A stretch of 64,000 bases of DNA from an uncultured Bacteroidales bacterium (GTDB taxonomy: Bacteria > Bacteroidota > Bacteroidia > Bacteroidales > Paludibacteraceae): contig ONBH01000011.1 of assembly GCA_900316005.1 (NCBI GenBank), forward strand, positions 1 through 64,000, in the 5' to 3' direction. A model generated the notes under the pieces. The model was not told the DNA's origin. It made no database searches and saw nothing but the letters and a program-made list of their open reading frames with translations. Both the position numbers and the translations under genes were made by a program. Every line of letters begins with the position of its first letter. Position 1 is the stretch's first letter. Below, piece after piece: positions 33,944-41,788 of the stretch.

Positions 33944-36127
33944 ATGTCGAGACATGATGAACTAATTGCTGCTTTGCAGCACCATTTTGGGTTTGACTCT
34001 TTCAAGGGCAACCAGGAAGCGATTATCAACAATGTGATGGACGGGAATGACTCGTTCGTATTGATGCCGACAGGTGGCGGTAAGAGCCTTTGCTATCAGC
34101 TGCCTTCGCTACTGATGGACGGTATGGCAATCGTCATCAGCCCGCTGATTGCACTCATGAAGAACCAGGTAGATGCCATGCGCAACTACTCGGAAGAGGA
34201 CGGCGTAGCCCACTTTATCAACTCGTCGCTGAGCCGCCCCGAGATAGCCAGTGTGAAAGAGGATGTGCTGGCGGGCAAGACGAAGTTGCTGTATCTGGCA
34301 CCCGAATCACTCAATAAAGAAGAGAATGTAGATTTCCTACGCGGCGTGAAGATTTCGTTCTACGCCGTAGACGAGGCCCATTGTATATCTGAGTGGGGTC
34401 ATGATTTCCGTCCGGAGTACCGCATGATTCACTCCATGACAGAGCGCATCGGTCGCGCCCCCATCATTGCCCTGACGGCCACGGCTACGCCCAAAGTGCA
34501 GCACGACATACAAAAGAACCTCGGCATGCTTGACGCTAAGGTATTCAAGTCATCGTTCAACCGTCCGAACCTGTACTACGAAGTCATACCAAAGACCGAA
34601 ACGGTGGAGAAAGACCTGATCCGCTACATCCGTTCGATGGACGGCAAATCGGGTATCGTATATTGCCTGAGCCGCAAGGAGGTGGAGGAATTGGCTGAGA
34701 CGCTAAGGGTGAATAATATCTCGGCTCTGGCTTACCACGCGGGTATGGATTCGGCTACGCGTACCGCCAACCAGGACGCCTTCCTGATGGAAAAAGTACA
34801 GGTCATCGTGGCTACCATCGCCTTTGGTATGGGTATCGACAAGCCGGATGTGCGTTTTGTGGTGCATTACGATATACCGAAGTCGCTGGAGGGCTACTAC
34901 CAGGAAACGGGTCGCGCCGGTCGTGACGGAGGCGAGGGGCAATGTATCTGCTACTATAGTCCGAAAGATATTGAGCGTCTGCGTAAGTTCCAAATCGGCA
35001 AGCCGTTGGCGGAGCAGGAGATAGCTAACCAGCTGCTCTTTGAGACGCAGAGTTATGCCGAATCGCCTATTTGCCGCAGGAAGTTGCTGCTTCACTACTT
35101 CGGCGAAGAATACAACCAGGAGAACTGCGGACATTGCGATAACTGCAAGAAGCAATACCGTCTGGAAGACGAAAGCGAGATACTGTCTATCGCCCTGGAG
35201 ACCCTGCAACAGATCGGCGAGCACTTCAAGGCAGAGCATATCGTGGATATTCTGCACGGTAACGAGACCGCAGCTGTGCTAAGCTACAAGCACAACGAAC
35301 TGGAGAACTTCGGCGCAGCCGAGGATGTGGACGAGAATATCCTGCATGCCATTCTGCGTCAGGCGATGATTGAGCGTTATATCAAACGCGATGTAGAGGC
35401 ATACGGCGACCTGAAGATAACGGCAGAGGGTCGCAGATACATGAAGAAACCTATCCGCTTTGAGGTGCCCATTGAGATTCACGATGAGGAGGAGGAAGAG
35501 GTTATTGCCGCCAATATGGTGGGTAGTGCCGCAGCCGACGAGGTGCTCTATTCGATTCTGAAAGACATCCGCAAGAAACTCAGCAAGAAGATGGATGTAC
35601 CGCCATTCGTCATCTTCCAGGACCCGAGTCTGGAGGCGATGGCTACGTCGTACCCCATTACCATCGAGGAACTGCAAAACATACCGGGCGTGGGTGCCGG
35701 CAAGGCCAAACGCTACGGCGAGGAGTTCCTGCGCGTCATTAAGGAATACGTGGAGGAGAACGAGATTATCCGTCCGGAAGACCTGCGCATCAAGACCGTC
35801 GCCAAGGATTCCGCCCGCAAGATAAGCATCATTCAGGCTATTGACCGCCGCGTGGCGCTGGACGATTTGGCCGAATCGAAAGGTATGTCGATGGAAGAGA
35901 TGCTGGAGGAGATAGAGGCCATCGTCTATAGCGGAACGAAACTGAATATCAGTTACTTTATCAAGGAAGTGGTTGACCCCGACGAGATAGAAGAGATTGA
36001 AGACTACTTCAAGCACGCCGAGAATGACAACATCAAATTGGCGATGCAGGAATTGGGAGAGGATTATTACGACGAACTGCACGTACGGTTGGTACGCATT
36101 AAGTTCCTGAGTGAACACGCCAATTAA
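33944..36127 (+). CDS. recQ: ATP-dependent DNA helicase RecQ
   Basis: A 727-residue 3'-5' helicase for recombination and fork repair. Walker A MPTGGGKS (~41-48), DEAH box (~143-146), SxTATATP, motif V-VI QETGRAGRDG, the RecQ zinc-binding cysteines (CRRKLLLHYFG ... CGHCDNC, ~377-402), the RQC winged helix (~405-520), an HRDC domain (~553-610, with EELQNIPGVGAGKAKRYG) and a C-terminal helical tail related to HTH_40. It is somewhat longer than E. coli RecQ because of the tail, as is usual in Bacteroidota. The leader is about 95 nt. It is followed by a heptad tract and rimO. Confidence 0.95.
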   Translation: MSRHDELIAALQHHFGFDSFKGNQEAIINNVMDGNDSFVLMPTGGGKSLCYQLPSLLMDGMAIVISPLIALMKNQVDAMRNYSEEDGVAHFINSSLSRPEIASVKEDVLAGKTKLLYLAPESLNKEENVDFLRGVKISFYAVDEAHCISEWGHDFRPEYRMIHSMTERIGRAPIIALTATATPKVQHDIQKNLGMLDAKVFKSSFNRPNLYYEVIPKTETVEKDLIRYIRSMDGKSGIVYCLSRKEVEELAETLRVNNISALAYHAGMDSATRTANQDAFLMEKVQVIVATIAFGMGIDKPDVRFVVHYDIPKSLEGYYQETGRAGRDGGEGQCICYYSPKDIERLRKFQIGKPLAEQEIANQLLFETQSYAESPICRRKLLLHYFGEEYNQENCGHCDNCKKQYRLEDESEILSIALETLQQIGEHFKAEHIVDILHGNETAAVLSYKHNELENFGAAEDVDENILHAILRQAMIERYIKRDVEAYGDLKITAEGRRYMKKPIRFEVPIEIHDEEEEEVIAANMVGSAAADEVLYSILKDIRKKLSKKMDVPPFVIFQDPSLEAMATSYPITIEELQNIPGVGAGKAKRYGEEFLRVIKEYVEENEIIRPEDLRIKTVAKDSARKISIIQAIDRRVALDDLAESKGMSMEEMLEEIEAIVYSGTKLNISYFIKEVVDPDEIEEIEDYFKHAENDNIKLAMQELGEDYYDELHVRLVRIKFLSEHAN

Positions 36128-36227
36128 GTTGAGAGTTTTTTTTGTTGAGTGTTGAGAGTTGAGAGTTGAGTGCAGTTTAAAGTTTATAGTTGAGAGTTTT
36201 TTTGTTGAGTGTTGAGAGTTGAGAGTT
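36125..36227. repeat. Intergenic heptad tract recQ/rimO
   Basis: gttgagt/gttgaga heptads in two blocks separated by T-runs (8 and 7 T) and a gtttaaagtttata segment. It begins at the recQ TAA, and its last unit supplies the TTG start codon of rimO. Confidence 0.8.
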
Positions 36228-37596
36228 GAAAAGAGAGCGGATTGATATTGTGACTTTGGGGTGCTCAAAGAATCTGGTGGATACCGAGCGCCTGATGGCG
36301 AGGCTGGAGAGTCTCGGTTATCGTTGTGCTCACGACCCCGAAGTGGCAACCGGCGAGATAGCCGTCATCAATACCTGCGGATTCATCGGCGACGCCAAAG
36401 AGGAAAGCATTAACACCATTCTGCAGTTTGCGGAGCGAAAGACACAGGGCGAACTGAAACGCCTGTATGTCATGGGTTGCCTGGCAGAACGTTACCGCAA
36501 AGACTTGGAAGCCGAGATACCCGAGGTGGATAAATGGTTTGGGAAGTTTGACTACCTGAACCTCATCGAAGAATTGAAAACCCCACCCCAACCCTCCCCA
36601 CAAAGGGAGGGCTTGCAAGCGGGATGTCAGCCGCGGGTGCTGACAACGCCAAGGCATTATGCGTATCTGAAGATTTCGGAGGGCTGCAACCGGATGTGCT
36701 CGTATTGCGCCATACCGCTCATCACAGGCAGACATACGTCCGTGCCTATGGAGGAGTTGATACGGGAAGCCGAGTGGATGGCCGGACAGGGAGTGAAGGA
36801 ACTGAACGTGATTGCACAGGATCTGAGTTCGTACGGACTGGATTTGTATAAAAGGCATCAGTTGCCGGAATTGATCAACCGTTTGGCAGATATAGAAGGC
36901 ATAGGCTGGATACGTTTGCATTACGCCTACCCGACCGATTTCCCCTACCCCATACTGGATGTGATGCGCGAGCGGGAGAATGTATGCCGATATCTGGATA
37001 TCGCCCTGCAACATGCTACAGACTCTATGTTAAGTAAGATGCGCAGGCATATCACGCGCGCGGAACAAGACCGGCTGCTGGATACGATACGCACGAAAGT
37101 GCCGGGTATATGCCTACGAACGACATTATTGGTTGGCCATCCGGGCGAGACGGAAGCGGATTTCCGCGAGTTATGCGAGTGGGTAGAGCAACAGCAGTTT
37201 GACCGCTTGGGCGCATTTGCGTATTCCGAAGAAGACGGAACCTATGCTGCCAAGCACTACAAAGACGACATACCGGAGGAAGTAAAGCAGGAACGCGTGG
37301 CAGAGATCATGCGCATCCAGCAAGCTATATCTGCCCGGAAGATGGCGAGTCAGGTAGGAAAAGTACTGCGTGTACTAACCGACCGCCGAGAAGGCGATTA
37401 TGTCATCGGTCGCACGGAGTTCGATTCGCCGGAGGTGGACTGCGAAGTGCTGATTACGGCCCCCACTCCCCGTGGAAAGAAGACACCCGCCGGCCCCCTG
37501 GGGAAGGGAGAGATACGGATTGGAGAGTTTTATGATGTAAAGATAGAACGAGCAGAAGAATTTGATTTATACGGGAAACTATGGAGCAAAAAATGA
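36226..37596 (+). CDS. rimO: Ribosomal protein S12 methylthiotransferase RimO
   Basis: A 456-residue radical-SAM enzyme that methylthiolates the conserved aspartate of ribosomal protein S12. N-terminal MTTase [4Fe-4S] cysteines lie in LGCSKN (C13), NTCGF (~C48) and MGCLAERY (~C86). The radical-SAM triad is CNRMCSYC (C154, C158, C161), and a C-terminal TRAM domain follows (~375-456). The only in-frame start near the conserved N-terminus is TTG at 36226, within a heptad repeat. Two proline/glycine-rich in-frame insertions are unusual: residues ~118-142, just before the radical-SAM domain, and ~412-429, within TRAM. Both are encoded by GC-rich palindromic DNA. The 3' end overlaps the HU-LysM gene. 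Confidence 0.92.
   Translation: MKRERIDIVTLGCSKNLVDTERLMARLESLGYRCAHDPEVATGEIAVINTCGFIGDAKEESINTILQFAERKTQGELKRLYVMGCLAERYRKDLEAEIPEVDKWFGKFDYLNLIEELKTPPQPSPQREGLQAGCQPRVLTTPRHYAYLKISEGCNRMCSYCAIPLITGRHTSVPMEELIREAEWMAGQGVKELNVIAQDLSSYGLDLYKRHQLPELINRLADIEGIGWIRLHYAYPTDFPYPILDVMRERENVCRYLDIALQHATDSMLSKMRRHITRAEQDRLLDTIRTKVPGICLRTTLLVGHPGETEADFRELCEWVEQQQFDRLGAFAYSEEDGTYAAKHYKDDIPEEVKQERVAEIMRIQQAISARKMASQVGKVLRVLTDRREGDYVIGRTEFDSPEVDCEVLITAPTPRGKKTPAGPLGKGEIRIGEFYDVKIERAEEFDLYGKLWSKK
36579..36650. repeat. In-frame GC-rich palindromic insertion in rimO (first)
   Basis: CCCTCCC (36592-36598) pairs with GGGAGGG (36605-36611), and GTCAGC (36627-36632) with GCTGAC (36640-36645). It encodes about TPPQPSPQREG plus a short Gly/Cys stretch between the MTTase and radical-SAM domains. 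The first hairpin is of the same kind as the tandem array at 50982-51101. Confidence 0.6.
37459..37512. repeat. In-frame GC-rich insertion in rimO (second)
   Basis: About 54 bp of C- and G-runs (CCCCCACTCCCC ... GGCCCCCTGGGGAAGG) encoding APTPRGKKTPAGPLGKG inside the TRAM domain. Boundaries are approximate. Confidence 0.5.
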
Positions 37597-38915
37597 GTTG
37601 GACGCAGCTGCGAAAGGCTGTATGTGAAAAAACCGGCATGCGCGAAAAGGATATCAATGTGCTGCTGCGTGCATGGTTGAATAGCATGAAAGAGGCGCTT
37701 GCACGCGGAGAAGAAGTGCATCTGAGCCGATTAGGAACCTTCTGGATGCAAAAGACGGCTCCGCGCAAGAGTGTGGATGTAACGACGGGCGAGGAGATTC
37801 TCATCGGTGAATCGGAGCGGCTCAGTTTTGCTATGTCTGCAGGTCTGAGAGAACAGGTCAACGCTGTAAAGTCGCCCCGCCTCATCGCCGGAAACGACCC
37901 CATACGCAAATTAGGCGAGCAGGCCAACGAGATTATTGATATACTGGCAGATTTGGGACAGGAACCGAATACGTCCGCTGCCCACACAGAGGAAGAGCCG
38001 GAAATGCCGGAAGAACCGGAAAGTCCGGAAGAGCCGGAAGAGCCGGAAGAGCCGGAGATGCAGGAAGAGCCGGAAAGCCCGGAAAGTCCGGAAAGTCCGG
38101 AAAAGCCGGAAATTCCAGAAGAGCCGGAGATTCCAGAGATTCCAGAAAAGCCGGAAGAACCGGAAATTCCGGAAAGTCCGGAAAAGCCGGAAGAGCCGGA
38201 AAAGAAAGAGAGACACACTACCGTAGAAAAGAAACGGCCACTATGGGTAACGGCATTGCTGACCCTGATTGTATTCCTATTGCTGCTGCTCTTTGGCGTA
38301 CTGTTCTTCCAACGACAGTTGGTAAAATGGGTAGATATGCTGCATGAGAAGACAGAGCTTACGGAAAAGCATCATTCGCCTAAAAAACCGGCAAGCACGA
38401 CTATACCTACAACAACCGAAAGTACAACAACGGCTCAAGAAACTGCAGCAACCCCGAAAGCAGGAACCCAGGAGCCTGAACTCAAAGGAACTGCAATCAA
38501 AGAAGTAGAAGTCCATAAAGCGGAAGCCCAACAGACTGAAGCCAAGAAAGCTGAAGCTAAGAAGGCAGAAGCCACAGAGGCTGTAGCTGCCAAGCCCGCA
38601 AAGGCAGAGCAGCCCGCAAAGGCAGAGCAGCCCGCAAAGACTGCGAAGGATGAGAAAGCATGGGACGGATATATTGGGACTGTGAAACTGGCGGAAGGAA
38701 GCCGACTGGCTCTATTGGCAGACCGGTATTACGGCGAACGGGAACTTTGGGTGTACATATTCGAGGCTAACCGCGACCATATCAAACACCCCAATGATGT
38801 GCCCATCGGTACGGAGATACGTATTCCACGGCTGAAAGCAGCGTATTCGGATCTATCCAAACCCGAAAACCGTGCACGCGTAGAGCAAATGGCACAAGAG
38901 TATTTGAACCTTTAG
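37593..38915 (+). CDS. HU-like DNA-binding protein with membrane anchor and LysM-like domain
   Basis: About 440 residues. N-terminal HU/IHF-like domain (~1-95: MSWTQLRKAVCEKTGM...LNSMKEALARGEEVHLSRLGTFWMQKTAPR), a Glu/Pro repeat region (residues 136-204, exactly 23 tripeptides from 207 bp of nonamer repeats), a basic patch, one transmembrane helix (~216-240), an Ala/Lys/Glu-rich spacer with KAEQPA repeats, and a C-terminal LysM-like domain (~360-415: LAEGSRLALLADRYYGERELWVYIFEANRDHI). With the HU part cytosolic, the LysM part would lie in the periplasm facing peptidoglycan, so the protein may tether DNA to the wall. HU-LysM fusions exist in Bacteroidales; function is not established. The start at 37593 gives an ATGA overlap with rimO; 37581 is an alternative. 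Confidence 0.78.
   Translation: MSWTQLRKAVCEKTGMREKDINVLLRAWLNSMKEALARGEEVHLSRLGTFWMQKTAPRKSVDVTTGEEILIGESERLSFAMSAGLREQVNAVKSPRLIAGNDPIRKLGEQANEIIDILADLGQEPNTSAAHTEEEPEMPEEPESPEEPEEPEEPEMQEEPESPESPESPEKPEIPEEPEIPEIPEKPEEPEIPESPEKPEEPEKKERHTTVEKKRPLWVTALLTLIVFLLLLLFGVLFFQRQLVKWVDMLHEKTELTEKHHSPKKPASTTIPTTTESTTTAQETAATPKAGTQEPELKGTAIKEVEVHKAEAQQTEAKKAEAKKAEATEAVAAKPAKAEQPAKAEQPAKTAKDEKAWDGYIGTVKLAEGSRLALLADRYYGERELWVYIFEANRDHIKHPNDVPIGTEIRIPRLKAAYSDLSKPENRARVEQMAQEYLNL
37998..38204. repeat. 23-copy nonamer array in the HU-LysM gene
   Basis: 207 bp = 23 units of ccggaaNNN-type nonamers (for example ccggaagag, ccggaaagt, ccagagatt). Because nine is a multiple of three the frame is kept, giving repeated P-E-x tripeptides. 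The same ccggaaagt unit occurs in the recQ leader (about 33855-33885). Copy number is likely to vary between strains. Confidence 0.85.
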
Positions 38916-38927
38916 CATATAGATTTC

Positions 38928-41717
38928 TTGGAAGAAAACGAAGAATATATCGTTATAGAACGGGCTCGGACACACAATCTGAAGGATGTGTCGGTAGCGA
39001 TACCTCGGAATAGTCTGACGGTCATATCGGGTGTAAGTGGTAGCGGCAAGTCATCGCTGGCGTTTGACACCCTATATGCCGAGGGGCAGCGTCGGTACGT
39101 AGAGAGTCTGAGTGCCTACGCTCGGCAGTTCTTGGGGCGCATGCAGAAGCCGGATGTCGATAAGATAGACGGTATTCCGCCTGCGATAGCTATTGAGCAG
39201 AAAGTGACGTCGCGCAACCCGCGTTCGACGGTAGGCACCGTGACGGAGATATACGAGTACCTGAAGTTGTTGTACGCGCGCGTGGGTACGACCGTTTCGC
39301 CGGTCAGCGGCAAGGAGGTAAAACGTCACACGCCGGGCGATGTAGTAAAGGCGCTGATGGATAGGGCGGATGGCGAACGGGTGTTACTATTGGCGCCTAT
39401 ACACCTGAAAGCGGGGCGGACCCTAAGTGAGCAACTGAAAGTATGGCAGTCGGAAGGTTTTGCGCGCTTATATCAGACTGATACCAACGAGGTCATCCGC
39501 ATAGCGAACCTCATTCAGGAAGAGGGGGATATAGACAGTCAGGACCTCGGTAGTGAGAATCTGTATCTGTTAGTTGACCGTGTGGTAGCAGACGGCGAGC
39601 AGACAACGGCTAACCGCTTTGCGGACTCGGTGCAGACGGCATTCTTTGAGGGCGACGGTTCCTGTGCGCTGATATGCCGTCCGGGCGAGGCGGATAGCGA
39701 ACGGCTGGATTTCTCGATTCGCTTCGAGGCAGATGGTATCACGTTCATGGAGCCTACGGAGCATCTGTTTGACTTCAATAATCCGTTAGGCGCGTGCCCA
39801 CGGTGTAACGGCTACGGCAACACCATCGGTATAGACCCCGATTTGGTTGTGCCGGATAAATCCAAAACGATATACGAAGGAGCCATTGTATGCTGGCGAG
39901 GCGAGAAGATGAGCCTCTGGAACGAGGAGTTGATCATGCACGCCTCGGAATTCGGATTCCCGATACACACACCCTATTACGCCCTGACGCCCGAACAGAA
40001 ACAGCTACTCTGGACGGGTAATGAATACTTCCGCGGGCTGAACGACTTCTTCGAAGAGTTGGAGACCAAACAGCACGGTAAGATCCAATATCGCGTGATG
40101 TTAGCACGTTATAAAGGTAAAGCCCAATGCCCGCTATGCCAAGGGTTGAGGCTCCGCAAGGAGGCAGGCTACGTGCTCTTCAAGGGGAAAGCTATCACGG
40201 AGTTGATGACGCAGTCGGTGAACAGGTTGTCGGAGTGGTTTGCAGGTCTGGAGTTAACGAAGCGTGAGCAGGAAGCCACGCGTCAGTTGCTGCCCGAGAT
40301 ACGCAACCGCTTGCAGTTTATGCAAGATGTGGGTCTGGGTTATCTGACCCTGAACCGCCTGAGTTCGACCTTGTCGGGCGGCGAGAGTCAGCGTATCAAC
40401 CTGGCTAAGAGTCTGGGTAGCAGTCTGGTGGGGTCGCTCTATGTGCTGGACGAACCGAGTATCGGTCTGCACCCGCGCGACACCCAGCGCCTGATACATG
40501 TGCTGAAGGAGTTACGCGACCTGGAGAACACGATTGTGGTGGTTGAGCACGACGATGACATCCAGCGTGCGGCGGACTACTCCATAGAGGTAGGTCCGGC
40601 GGCGGGACGCAACGGCGGCGAGATAACCTATACGGGTAAGCCGCGTTGGGAGAAATTCACCTACAACGTTCCTCGCCATCGGCGCAAATGGAACAACTAC
40701 ATCGAGGTATGCGGCGCTACGGAGAACAACCTGAAGAACCTGGATGTGAAGTTTCCGCTGAACGTGCTGACGGTTGTGACGGGTGTGAGCGGCAGCGGCA
40801 AGTCGTCGCTGGTAAGCAAGGTGCTCTACCCTGCCCTGAAGAAATACTACGGCGGCACGGCAGAACGAACGGGTGACTACAGCATGCTGAAGGGTTCGCT
40901 GCACCTGATACAGGATGTGGAGTTTGTGGACCAGAACCCGCTGAGCCGTTCGTCGCGGTCTAATCCCGTGACGTACCTGAAGGCCTACGACGAGATACGC
41001 AAACTATTCTCGGAGCAGCAGCTCAGTCGTCAGATGGGCTTCACGCCGGCGCATTTCTCGTTCAACACCCCCGGCGGCCGCTGCGAAGAGTGCCAGGGCG
41101 AAGGTGTACGGCGGGTAGAGATGCAGTTCATGGCGGATATCGTGTTGGAATGCGAACATTGCCACGGCAAACGGTTCAAACCGGATGTGCTGGAGGTCGA
41201 ATACCGCGGTAAAAGCATCTTCGACATACTGCAGATGACGGTGGACGAAGCGATCGCCTTTTTCAGCGAAGACAATGCCTGCAAGCGCATCGTGCAACGC
41301 CTGAAGCCGCTGCAGGATGTGGGTATCGGCTATGTGCAGTTGGGGCAGTCCAGTTCGACCCTGTCGGGCGGCGAGAGTCAGCGTGTGAAGCTGGCGTCGT
41401 TCCTGGCGGAGACAGACACAAAAGCCAGGCTGTTCCTATTCGACGAACCCACCACAGGTCTGCACCACAAAGATGTGACGATACTGATGCAAGCGCTCAA
41501 CAAACTTATCGAACGCGGTCACAGCATCGTGGTCATCGAGCACAACCCCAGTCTCATTTTGGCAGCAGACCATGTGATAGACCTGGGTCCGGAAGGCGGC
41601 AATAAGGGCGGCGAGATCGTATGCGAAGGCACGCCGGAGGAGGTCATGGCCTGCAAAAAGAGCTATACGGGTGAGGCGCTCAGAAGAATTCCGGAGAGCG
41701 AAAAACTGATGATTTAG
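38928..41717 (+). CDS. uvrA: Excinuclease ABC subunit A
   Basis: A 929-residue damage-recognition ATPase of nucleotide excision repair. Two ABC modules: Walker A GVSGSGKSS (~31) and again (~618), signature LSGGESQR (~482 and ~811), and Walker B LDEPSIGLHP and FDEPTTGLH. Zinc-site cysteines are CPRC (~289), CPLC (~401) and CEEC...CEHC (~719-745). The start is TTG at 38928 (EENEEYIVIERARTHNLKD), 12 bp after the HU-LysM gene. Length is typical. It is followed by a heptad tract beginning at its TAG. Confidence 0.95.
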   Translation: MEENEEYIVIERARTHNLKDVSVAIPRNSLTVISGVSGSGKSSLAFDTLYAEGQRRYVESLSAYARQFLGRMQKPDVDKIDGIPPAIAIEQKVTSRNPRSTVGTVTEIYEYLKLLYARVGTTVSPVSGKEVKRHTPGDVVKALMDRADGERVLLLAPIHLKAGRTLSEQLKVWQSEGFARLYQTDTNEVIRIANLIQEEGDIDSQDLGSENLYLLVDRVVADGEQTTANRFADSVQTAFFEGDGSCALICRPGEADSERLDFSIRFEADGITFMEPTEHLFDFNNPLGACPRCNGYGNTIGIDPDLVVPDKSKTIYEGAIVCWRGEKMSLWNEELIMHASEFGFPIHTPYYALTPEQKQLLWTGNEYFRGLNDFFEELETKQHGKIQYRVMLARYKGKAQCPLCQGLRLRKEAGYVLFKGKAITELMTQSVNRLSEWFAGLELTKREQEATRQLLPEIRNRLQFMQDVGLGYLTLNRLSSTLSGGESQRINLAKSLGSSLVGSLYVLDEPSIGLHPRDTQRLIHVLKELRDLENTIVVVEHDDDIQRAADYSIEVGPAAGRNGGEITYTGKPRWEKFTYNVPRHRRKWNNYIEVCGATENNLKNLDVKFPLNVLTVVTGVSGSGKSSLVSKVLYPALKKYYGGTAERTGDYSMLKGSLHLIQDVEFVDQNPLSRSSRSNPVTYLKAYDEIRKLFSEQQLSRQMGFTPAHFSFNTPGGRCEECQGEGVRRVEMQFMADIVLECEHCHGKRFKPDVLEVEYRGKSIFDILQMTVDEAIAFFSEDNACKRIVQRLKPLQDVGIGYVQLGQSSSTLSGGESQRVKLASFLAETDTKARLFLFDEPTTGLHHKDVTILMQALNKLIERGHSIVVIEHNPSLILAADHVIDLGPEGGNKGGEIVCEGTPEEVMACKKSYTGEALRRIPESEKLMI

Positions 41718-41788
41718 AGTTGAGTGTTGAGAGTTGAGAGTTGAGTGCAGTTGAGAGTTGAGAGTTAATAGTTGATAATTGACATTTT
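41716..41788. repeat. Intergenic heptad tract uvrA/capD-like
   Basis: Begins at the uvrA TAG with agttgag/tgttgag heptads and ends in ttgataattgacatttt, like the pheT/prfC tract end. Confidence 0.8.

Noticed and set aside
33542-33955. Minus-strand 137-codon reading frame upstream of recQ
   Set aside because: It runs antisense across the clear recQ promoter and contains Ser/Phe-rich low-complexity sequence from A/T tracts.
37998-38204. Regular repeats in the HU gene considered as a CRISPR array
   Set aside because: The repeats are 9-bp contiguous units with no spacers, and keep an open reading frame.
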